Origin: Roseburia sp.
Lineage (GTDB): Bacteria; Bacillota; Clostridia; Lachnospirales; Lachnospiraceae
DNA: 21,952 nt
NCBI GenBank assembly: GCA_003483745.1
Contig: DMYD01000022.1
Location: 1-21,952, forward strand
Direction of reading: 5' to 3'
The position numbers and the translations under genes are program-made. Below are positions 6,894-12,574 of the stretch, piece after piece (within the stretch, counting starts at the first letter, position 1; each line of letters opens with the position of its first letter). The notes beneath the pieces were generated by a model that was given only the letters and a program-made list of their open reading frames with translations, had not been told where the DNA came from and ran no database searches.

Positions 6894-8102
6894 ATGAAAA
6901 TTTGGGAAGATGATAATCAGAAATACATCAAAGCGATGATGGAGAAAAATACCACGGAGCAGAATGGGGAGCTGACAAAGCGTTTAGAGAAAATCGATTT
7001 TTCTGTGTTAGAGCATATTGAAAGAAAAGAAACGGTCAATGAGCGGGGTGTATTTGCGCCGTTAGATGCCGTGGAAGTTGGCGAAATCGAGGCAAGGGGA
7101 GATGAATTTAAAGAAACCGGATTAAAGGCGATCCGTGAGGGAAAAGTCGGAGCCGTGCTTTTAGCAGGTGGACAGGGAACCCGCCTTGGACTTGACCGGC
7201 CAAAGGGAACATTAAATATCGGAGTGACCAAAGAGTTATATTTATTTGAGCAGCTGCTTCGCAATCTGATGGACGTGACAGATGAGGCAGGAGTATATGT
7301 ACCGCTTTATATTATGACAAGCAATATCAACAACGCAGATACGACAGCTTTTTTTGAGGAACATGATTACTTTGGTTATCCGAAAGATTATGTGAAATTT
7401 TTCGTACAGGAAATGGTGCCGGCATGCGATTATGAGGGACGGATCTATATGGAATCCCAGACTGAGGTGGCAATGTCTCCAAACGGCAACGGCGGCTGGT
7501 TTTCATCTATGGTAAATGCAGGACTTCTTTCTGATATCAAAGAAAGAGGTATTGAATGGATCAACGTATTTGCCGTAGATAACTGCTTACAGCGCATCGC
7601 AGACCCGATGTTTGTCGGCGCAACCATCGCTTACGGATGCGAGAGTGGTGCAAAAGTAGTACGAAAAGCTGCACCGGACGAACGTGTCGGTGTACTCTGT
7701 ACGGAAGATGGCAAACCTTCGATCGCAGAATACTACGAGATGACAGAGGAGATGGCGACGGCGCGCAAAGAAAACGGTGATTTAAAATACGGTTTTGGCG
7801 TAATCTTAAACTATCTGTTCTCAGAAAAGAAATTAGAGCAGATCGCAGACGCAAGAATGCCGATCCATGTGGTAGAGAAAAAGATCCCATACATGGATGT
7901 GGACGGCACATTTGTGAAACCGGAGCAGCCAAATGGATACAAATTCGAGACACTGGTGCTTGATATGGTGCACATGATGGATGACTGTATCCCATATGAG
8001 GTAGTGCGTGAGAGAGAATTTGCGCCGATCAAAAACCTTCACGGCGTAGATTCCTTAGATTCTGCAAGAGAGCTGATGAAAGGCTGCGGCATCGAATTAT
8101 AG
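6894..8102 (+). CDS. UDPGP-family nucleotidyltransferase (UDP-sugar pyrophosphorylase)
   Basis: This 402-residue protein belongs to the UDPGP family, related to eukaryotic UDP-N-acetylglucosamine and UDP-glucose pyrophosphorylases rather than bacterial GalU. The nucleotide-binding motif LAGGQGTRLG is at 90-99, followed by DRPKGTLNIG with K104. A central region contains SPNGNGGWFSSM and INVFAVDNCLQRIADPMFVG, the usual metal/sugar-binding segment. The enzyme joins UTP and a sugar 1-phosphate (glucose or GlcNAc) to give the UDP-sugar and pyrophosphate in the cytosol. The substrate cannot be fixed by eye, though the LAGGQGTRLG form is common in UDP-GlcNAc enzymes. The start at 6894 is chosen because GGAG in AGAAATGGAG sits just before it; the ATG at 6882 is inside that site. 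Confidence 0.87.
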   Translation: MKIWEDDNQKYIKAMMEKNTTEQNGELTKRLEKIDFSVLEHIERKETVNERGVFAPLDAVEVGEIEARGDEFKETGLKAIREGKVGAVLLAGGQGTRLGLDRPKGTLNIGVTKELYLFEQLLRNLMDVTDEAGVYVPLYIMTSNINNADTTAFFEEHDYFGYPKDYVKFFVQEMVPACDYEGRIYMESQTEVAMSPNGNGGWFSSMVNAGLLSDIKERGIEWINVFAVDNCLQRIADPMFVGATIAYGCESGAKVVRKAAPDERVGVLCTEDGKPSIAEYYEMTEEMATARKENGDLKYGFGVILNYLFSEKKLEQIADARMPIHVVEKKIPYMDVDGTFVKPEQPNGYKFETLVLDMVHMMDDCIPYEVVREREFAPIKNLHGVDSLDSARELMKGCGIEL

Positions 8103-8172
8103 AAAATAGAACCCTGTTTTTAAATTGTTTATAAATATTTCATACAGACTTTATGCCGTTTTGTGCGGTATC

Positions 8173-8181
8173 TGTTATACT
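8173..8181 (+). promoter_or_regulatory. Extended -10 promoter of the alarmone synthetase gene
   Basis: TGTTATACT is an extended -10 element (TG at 8173-8174, TATACT at 8176-8181). No good -35 box lies at the standard distance, which extended -10 promoters tolerate. The leader to the ATG at 8280 would be about 90 bases. Confidence 0.5.
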
Positions 8182-8279
8182 GATATTCATAGTATGGGAT
8201 AGTTACACCTAAGATTTGTTGTGTGAAAAGAATGTGTGGCAATGAAGGTGAAAACAATTTAGAAACGGGGTTTTTTATT

Positions 8280-9095
8280 ATGATACAGAAACAGGCAATT
8301 ATAAATGATAATATGAGGCAAAAACAGACAGTTGTACAGGAGGATAACGTGGAGCAGGAACAGTATTCGGCTTCTGTGAAGGTGGAAGACACAGAGGAAG
8401 ACAGGATGATGGATGTAGCGCAGGAAAACAGTCTGATGTTGGTGCGCGGCATGGTCGATGATGACATGGAGCATATCGCGGATATGAAGGAGCAGTTTTC
8501 CCAGACGATTGATCCGATCCTGCGCATGTACAACGCAGCGATGTGCGCGACGACCACGCGCCTTGAGATCATAGAGGATGAGTTTAAATACCGCAAACTG
8601 CGCTGCCCGATCCATCACATTGATACACGGCTGAAATCGGCGAAAAGCATTCTGGGAAAGCTTCAGAAAAAGAATCTTGATCTGACACTCAGCGCAGCGT
8701 GCAACAATATTTACGATATCGCCGGAGTGCGCGTGGTCTGTTCCTATATCAAGGACGTGTACCTGATCCGTGACCGCCTGATGGCACAGGATGACATACA
8801 TATCATGGAGATCAAGGATTATATCGATCAGCCGAAAGATAACGGTTACCGCAGCCTTCACATTATTATTCGTGTGCCGGTCTATTTTATGAACAAAAAG
8901 CAGATGGTGCCGGTCGAACTGCAGATCCGTACCCTTGCGATGGATCTCTGGGCGAGCTTAGAGCACGACATCAAGTACAAATCCCTTTATCAGGATGTTA
9001 CAATGGATTTTTCCGATGAGTTAAAAGAGTGCAGCCGCCTGATCTATGAGGCGGAGGAGAAGATGGAAGTCATGAATGCGGCGTTAGAGGAGTGA
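8280..9095 (+). CDS. relQ: Small alarmone synthetase, RelQ-like
   Basis: This protein of 271 residues (from the start chosen) holds only the RelA/SpoT synthetase domain, at about 75-265. It makes (p)ppGpp from ATP and GTP or GDP. Diagnostic stretches are YDIAGVRVVCSYIKDVY, DYIDQPKDNGYRSLHI with Y190 of the pyrophosphate-acceptor pocket, and VELQIRTLAMDLWASLEHDIKYK, the last typical of the RelQ/RelP group. There is no hydrolase, TGS or ACT domain. About 70 acidic, Gln/Glu-rich residues precede the domain, longer than the usual roughly 210-residue RelQ. The start is uncertain. GTG 8223 would give 290 residues; ATG 8280 has GGGG nine bases upstream; ATG 8310 and later Met codons are also possible. 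The gene has its own promoter candidate and no co-transcribed partner. Confidence 0.88.
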   Translation: MIQKQAIINDNMRQKQTVVQEDNVEQEQYSASVKVEDTEEDRMMDVAQENSLMLVRGMVDDDMEHIADMKEQFSQTIDPILRMYNAAMCATTTRLEIIEDEFKYRKLRCPIHHIDTRLKSAKSILGKLQKKNLDLTLSAACNNIYDIAGVRVVCSYIKDVYLIRDRLMAQDDIHIMEIKDYIDQPKDNGYRSLHIIIRVPVYFMNKKQMVPVELQIRTLAMDLWASLEHDIKYKSLYQDVTMDFSDELKECSRLIYEAEEKMEVMNAALEE

Positions 9096-9153
9096 AAAAA
9101 GGCGTGTTTTCGCGGTTTTGCAGATTTCCCCTGAAAAAATATAAAAAAAGTTA

Positions 9154-9182
9154 TTGACAAATAACCAAAGTTAGTGTAATCT
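9154..9182 (+). promoter_or_regulatory. Promoter of the DUF3793 gene
   Basis: TTGACA (9154-9159), a perfect -35, and TAATCT (9177-9182) are separated by 17 bases. The -10 region is contained in operator 1, so a bound repressor would block it. The predicted transcription start is near 9189, giving a leader of about 115 bases that carries operator 2. Confidence 0.8.
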
Positions 9183-9186
9183 AACT
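9169..9186 (+). promoter_or_regulatory. Operator 1, AGTTAG-N6-CTAACT, over the -10 box
   Basis: AGTTAGtgtaatCTAACT is a perfect 6-6-6 inverted repeat overlapping the -10 element. The same arms with the same spacing recur at 9234-9251. TTAG/CTAA half-sites are reminiscent of DtxR/MntR-family metal-dependent repressors, which is inference. Confidence 0.75.
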
Positions 9187-9233
9187 ATCAGAAAAGGAAA
9201 TGAGTTCAAGCAACTCTTTCTTTTTTGAACAGG

Positions 9234-9251
9234 AGTTAGGATAAACTAACT
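9234..9251 (+). promoter_or_regulatory. Operator 2, AGTTAG-N6-CTAACT, in the leader
   Basis: AGTTAGgataaaCTAACT repeats the arms of operator 1 exactly; the centres share TAA at inner positions 3-5. The centre-to-centre distance is 65 bases, about six helical turns, which would allow cooperative binding or looping. Confidence 0.7.
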
Positions 9252-9303
9252 ATATATGTTAAGACAATGGATCGAGAGATCTGTTGTTCTATGGGAGATG
9301 ACC

Positions 9304-9909
9304 ATGAGCAGGGAAGTGTTAGAGATTCTGGAGAAGATGGATAAAAAAGAATTAAAGACTCAACTGGCACTGCAATGTGCCCCGCTTCTTACGGGAATCA
9401 AACTTTCCAATCTTCTTACGGTGACAAAGAGCAACGAAGAAGATGTGAAAGATTTGTTCCGTAATACAGAAATTACTGTACATACACTCTACCAGACAAA
9501 ACATCGAACGATATTCCTGCTTTTTCGTGAAAAACAACTACTCGCTTATCTGAACGAAAAAGATGTGAAAGAAACGATGAGATTGTTTGGGTATCAGACA
9601 TTACGCCTTATCGACATTTTTGAAAAACTGTGTGCCCGCTATCAAAAATATATGAAGGATCATCTGTCTTTTCCACATGAGCTTGGACTGCTCTTGGGTT
9701 ATCCTGTAGAAGATGTGTTAGGTTTTATCCGAAACGAGGGACGCAATTACCTATATTGCGGTTACTGGAAAGTATATGGAGATGTGGATGCGGCAAGAAT
9801 AACATTTGACCGCTACAATCAGGCAAAGGAAGACGCAATCCGCCTGATATCGTCCGGCATGGAAATCCATGAACTTCTGCTCTACGGCAGGATGTTAGAG
9901 TCTGCCTAG
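9304..9909 (+). CDS. DUF3793 family protein
   Basis: This 201-residue cytosolic protein matches the DUF3793 pattern. It has LALQCAPLLTGIKLSNLLTV near residues 21-40 (C25 conserved in the family) and a C-terminal FPHELGLLLGYPVEDVLGFI followed by YCGYWKVYGD. The function of the family is not known. In clostridia such genes are often seen beside flavodoxins or ferrous-iron transport genes, which agrees with the flavodoxin next door and with the metal-repressor-like operators upstream. An iron-limitation role is plausible but inferred. The ATG at 9304 has GGGAG at 9293-9297, six bases away; the ATG at 9298 directly abuts that site and an upstream in-frame start at 9256 has none. Confidence 0.85.
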   Translation: MSREVLEILEKMDKKELKTQLALQCAPLLTGIKLSNLLTVTKSNEEDVKDLFRNTEITVHTLYQTKHRTIFLLFREKQLLAYLNEKDVKETMRLFGYQTLRLIDIFEKLCARYQKYMKDHLSFPHELGLLLGYPVEDVLGFIRNEGRNYLYCGYWKVYGDVDAARITFDRYNQAKEDAIRLISSGMEIHELLLYGRMLESA

Positions 9910-10054
9910 ATGGACTCATGATCATAGAATGTTTGCAAAAGCATATTCTATCATTTGATGTATGACCGGACTTTCAGATGAAAGTAAATAAGATAAAAAC
10001 GGAAAATAGCCGGCTTGATGCGGCAAAGGTGTCGTGTGAGACCGGGAATCCGTT

Positions 10055-10095
10055 TGTATAAATTGAATGTGCAAAAATAAGCACAGAAATGGAGG
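10055..10095 (+). promoter_or_regulatory. -10 box, short leader hairpin (copy 3) and ribosome-binding site of the flavodoxin gene
   Basis: TATAAA (10057-10062, preceded by TG) would start transcription near 10068. There TGTGC (10068-10072) pairs with GCACA (10081-10085) around AAAAATAA, followed by GAAATGGAGG. The loop resembles the left arm of the long hairpins at 77 and 1398 (TGTGAAAAATAA), as if the right arm had been shortened. No -35 box is convincing. Confidence 0.5.
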
Positions 10096-10099
10096 AAAT

Positions 10100-10525
10100 A
10101 TGAGCAAGATTATCGTGGCATACTGGTCCCAGACGGGAAATACTGAGGCAATGGCAAATGCAGTTGGAGAGGGAATCAAGGCAGCAGGCGGAGAGGCAGA
10201 CGTTGTTCCGGTATCTGCAGTATCCGTAGATGAGTTAAAAGCTGCATCCTCATTTGCATTAGGCTGCCCGGCAATGGGAGCAGAAGTATTAGAGGAGAGC
10301 GAGATGGAGCCTTTCGTAGAAGAGGTAGAAGGCTTTGCAGCAGGCAAAAAGATCGCTTTATTCGGTTCTTACGGATGGGGTGACGGACAGTGGATGCGCG
10401 ACTGGGAAGAGCGCATGAATGCAGCAGGAGCAACTGTTGTAAATGGTGAAGGTGTGATCGCACATGAAGCACCGGATGATGAAGCGTTAGAGGCATGCAG
10501 AAGCCTTGGAAAAGCGCTTATATAA
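10100..10525 (+). CDS. Flavodoxin
   Basis: This is a 141-residue short-chain flavodoxin, an FMN-binding one-electron carrier of the cytosol that replaces ferredoxin when iron is scarce. The phosphate-binding loop is WSQTGNTEAMA at about residues 9-19. The FMN-ring loops are seen at LGCPAMGAEVLEESEMEPF and at GSYGWGDGQWMRDWEERM, where Y and W can stack on the isoalloxazine ring. Length and acidity fit the family. The start at 10100 has GGAGG at 10091-10095. It follows the DUF3793 gene by 190 bases with a separate -10 candidate, so it may be expressed alone or by read-through. A strong terminator follows. Confidence 0.93.
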   Translation: MSKIIVAYWSQTGNTEAMANAVGEGIKAAGGEADVVPVSAVSVDELKAASSFALGCPAMGAEVLEESEMEPFVEEVEGFAAGKKIALFGSYGWGDGQWMRDWEERMNAAGATVVNGEGVIAHEAPDDEALEACRSLGKALI

Positions 10526-10556
10526 AAGAATATAAAAAGTAAGAAATTTAATGATT

Positions 10557-10597
10557 GGGTATATGAAGGGAAAAGTCCTTTTATATACCCGATTTTT
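10557..10597 (+). terminator. Rho-independent terminator after flavodoxin
   Basis: GGGTATAT (10557-10564) pairs with ATATACCC (10583-10590). The stem continues as AAGG (10566-10569) with CCTT (10577-10580) after a small bulge. GATTTTTTG follows, giving a run of six T. Confidence 0.85.
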
Positions 10598-10672
10598 TGT
10601 TATGGCTGCGGAGAAAAACAGATTATTTTAAAGCCCAGGCGGTGGTTTGTTCTGGGATATTTTACAGAGAAA

Positions 10673-10681
10673 TGCTATAAT
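10673..10681 (+). promoter_or_regulatory. Extended -10 promoter of the MATE gene
   Basis: TGCTATAAT contains a perfect TATAAT (10676-10681) with an upstream TG. No strong -35 lies 17 bases upstream. The predicted start near 10688 is about 20 bases before the long hairpin at 10709. Confidence 0.6.
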
Positions 10682-10708
10682 CCATATGTTGATGAATAAA
10701 TGGGATCA

Positions 10709-10733
10709 GTGTGAAAAATAATATTTTTCACAC
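10709..10733 (+). repeat. Long leader hairpin element, copy 4 (perfect 12-bp arms)
   Basis: GTGTGAAAAATA (10709-10720) and TATTTTTCACAC (10722-10733) are perfect inverted repeats around a single A. This is the best-formed copy of the element seen at 77, 1398 and 18203. Here it is not followed directly by a ribosome-binding site; a second, short-form hairpin takes that position at 10758. Confidence 0.75.
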
Positions 10734-10757
10734 ACAAGTTTGTTCCCGAATTTAATA

Positions 10758-10783
10758 TGTGCAAAAACAGCACAGAAATGGGG
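10758..10783 (+). promoter_or_regulatory. Short leader hairpin (copy 5) and ribosome-binding site of the MATE gene
   Basis: TGTGC (10758-10762) pairs with GCACA (10770-10774) around AAAAACA, followed by GAAATGGGG. It is nearly identical to the flavodoxin leader at 10068-10095. GGGG (10780-10783) is six bases before the ATG at 10790. Confidence 0.6.
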
Positions 10784-10789
10784 ATTATG

Positions 10790-12109
10790 ATGTTAAAAAA
10801 ATTTGTAAAGTATGTCTCACAAAACATGCTTGGCATGGTAGGTATGTCTGTTTATATTCTTGCAGACACCTATTTTATTTCGGTTGCAGTGGGTACGGAT
10901 GGTATCACTGCACTTAATCTGGTATTGCCGATCTATAACATGATGTTTGCTATCGGTGCGATGATGGGGGTTGGTTCTGCAATCCGCTTTGTGGTTGAAC
11001 GCAGCCAGAACAAAGCGGATGCGGACGGATACTTTTTCCATGCATTGTTGTGGGCATTGATCGTTGGTCTGCTGTTTACGCTTGTTGGGATATTTTTCCC
11101 AGATAAACTGATTGCCCTGCTTGGTGGGGATGCCAGAATCGTTGCGGTCGGAAAAAACTATACGCGTATTTTCATGAGTTTTGCGCCGTTTTTTATGTGG
11201 AATTATATCTGCAATGCATTTGTGAGAAACGATGGAAATCCGTCGGTTGCAATGGCTGCGACGTTATTCAGCAGTCTGTTTAACATTGTATTTGACTATG
11301 TTCTGATGTTTCCACTGGGACTTTCCATGGAGGGAGCGGCACTTGCAACAGCACTTTCCCCGGTGGTTGGTATCCTGATCTGTGGTATACATTTCCGTTC
11401 AAAAAAATGTACGATAAAATTTAAACCTGTGCTGCCGTCTGTGCGGAAAATAGTTTATTGCTGTCAGGTCGGTGTGTCATCCTTCGTGGGCGAAATTTCA
11501 TCCGGCGTAATTACAATTGTCTTTAATATGATCATCCTTAAGCTTGCGGGAAATACTGGAGTGGCTGCCTACGGAGTGGTTGCAAACACTTCATTAGTTG
11601 CCGTTGCTCTGTTTAACGGAATTGCGCAAGGCTCCCAGCCGCTCATCAGTGAATCATATAGTAAGGGTATCCGTAAAAATGTGAACTCCTATTTAAAGAT
11701 GGCAGTTACGACTGCAATCGGTGTGGCGGTGTTGTTGGTGGTATTTATTTACCTGTATGCACCGATGGTGACAGCGGTATTTAACGGGGAACACAACCGG
11801 ATGCTTGCCGGTTACGCGGAAAATGGACTGCAGCTCTATTTTATTGGATTTTTATTTGCCGGGATCAACATTGTCGGAACTGCGATACTAAGTGCTGTTG
11901 AGTCTGCAAAATATGCGTTTGCGGCGTCGATTTCCCGTGGATTTGTAGCAATCATTTTCTTCGCCTTTTTATTGTCGGCGTTATTTGGATTAAACGGAGT
12001 CTGGCTGGCATTTCCGGCAGCGGAATTTGTGACAATGCTGATCACATTGTACGGATTGCAAAAGATCAAACTTGTTGATAAAAATTCCGAACAGTCAAAA
12101 ATCTCTTGA
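10790..12109 (+). CDS. MATE family efflux transporter
   Basis: This 439-residue integral membrane protein has about 12 hydrophobic segments arranged as two similar halves, the layout of MATE exporters, which use a Na+ or H+ gradient to expel cationic drugs or metabolites. The family's N-terminal pattern is visible in LGMVGMSVYILADTYFISVAVGTDGITALNLVLPIY, and FAPFFMWNYICNAFVRNDGNPSVAM matches the first-half loop. In the second half, GIAQGSQPLISESYSKG corresponds to the equivalent repeat. The substrate is not predictable. ATG 10790 is better spaced from GGGG than the adjacent ATG 10787. Its stop codon lies inside the -35 box of the next promoter, so the gene directly abuts the copper operon. 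Confidence 0.9.
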   Translation: MLKKFVKYVSQNMLGMVGMSVYILADTYFISVAVGTDGITALNLVLPIYNMMFAIGAMMGVGSAIRFVVERSQNKADADGYFFHALLWALIVGLLFTLVGIFFPDKLIALLGGDARIVAVGKNYTRIFMSFAPFFMWNYICNAFVRNDGNPSVAMAATLFSSLFNIVFDYVLMFPLGLSMEGAALATALSPVVGILICGIHFRSKKCTIKFKPVLPSVRKIVYCCQVGVSSFVGEISSGVITIVFNMIILKLAGNTGVAAYGVVANTSLVAVALFNGIAQGSQPLISESYSKGIRKNVNSYLKMAVTTAIGVAVLLVVFIYLYAPMVTAVFNGEHNRMLAGYAENGLQLYFIGFLFAGINIVGTAILSAVESAKYAFAASISRGFVAIIFFAFLLSALFGLNGVWLAFPAAEFVTMLITLYGLQKIKLVDKNSEQSKIS

Positions 12110-12134
12110 CAAAATACAAATCGTGATGTAAATT
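12106..12134 (+). promoter_or_regulatory. Promoter of the csoR-copA operon
   Basis: TTGACA (12106-12111), a perfect -35 overlapping the MATE stop codon, and TAAATT (12129-12134) are 17 bases apart. A further TATAAT at 12162-12167 lies downstream of the operator but has no -35 partner. Confidence 0.7.
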
Positions 12135-12138
12135 CAAG

Positions 12139-12155
12139 ATACCCAATAGGGGTAT
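12139..12155 (+). promoter_or_regulatory. CsoR-type copper operator
   Basis: ATACCCaataGGGGTAT closely resembles the CsoR operator described upstream of Bacillus subtilis copZA (TACCC, short spacer, GGGGGTA). It sits at the predicted transcription start, immediately upstream of csoR and copA. Apo-CsoR would bind and block; Cu(I) would release it. Confidence 0.85.
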
Positions 12156-12231
12156 AAGGTATATAATAAAAATGGAAAACCTTGATCAAAATTCAGGAAC
12201 AGCACAGACTATACAGACCGGAGGTAGACAG

Positions 12232-12546
12232 ATGGCATGTGAAAAATGCAGCGCAAATGGAGATAACGTGAAGCATAAACAGCGTGAGAGTGCAGAAAAA
12301 AAAGCACTGCTTACGAGACTTTCCCGGATAGAGGGACAGGTGAGGGGAGTGCGTGCCATGGTGGAGGATGACAGATACTGCGTCGATATCGTCACACAGG
12401 TATCCGCGATCCAGGCTGCATTAAATGGATTCAACAAAGAACTGTTGGCACGCCATATCAAAACCTGCGTTTCCGAAGATATCAAAGAAGGCAATGAGCA
12501 GGCTGTCGATGAACTCTGCGATCTGTTAAAAAAGCTGATGAAATAA
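12232..12546 (+). CDS. csoR: Copper-sensing transcriptional repressor CsoR
   Basis: This 104-residue all-helical repressor of the CsoR/RcnR (DUF156) family contains the signature LLTRLSRIEGQVRGVRAMVEDDRYCVDIVTQ. The Cu(I)-binding triad is complete: C50, H75 and C79, in the Cys-His-Cys arrangement that separates copper sensors from nickel or formaldehyde-responsive relatives. N-terminal residues include an extra CEKC pair (C3, C6), which may be an accessory metal site. The ATG at 12232 has GGAGG seven bases upstream; an in-frame ATG at 12172 has no site. The gene is followed after 28 bases by the copper ATPase and preceded by a matching operator, so it very probably autoregulates the operon. 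Confidence 0.95.
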   Translation: MACEKCSANGDNVKHKQRESAEKKALLTRLSRIEGQVRGVRAMVEDDRYCVDIVTQVSAIQAALNGFNKELLARHIKTCVSEDIKEGNEQAVDELCDLLKKLMK

Positions 12547-12574
12547 CGGTTTGTATTTAGAAATGGAGATTGAC

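Noticed and set aside
9096..9120. Possible terminator after the alarmone synthetase gene
   Set aside because: Only a three-base GCG/CGC stem before GGTTTTG; too weak.
9922..9954. Inverted repeat ATAGAAT...ATTCTAT after the DUF3793 gene as a terminator
   Set aside because: The arms pair imperfectly around a bulge and there is no T-run, so termination cannot be claimed.
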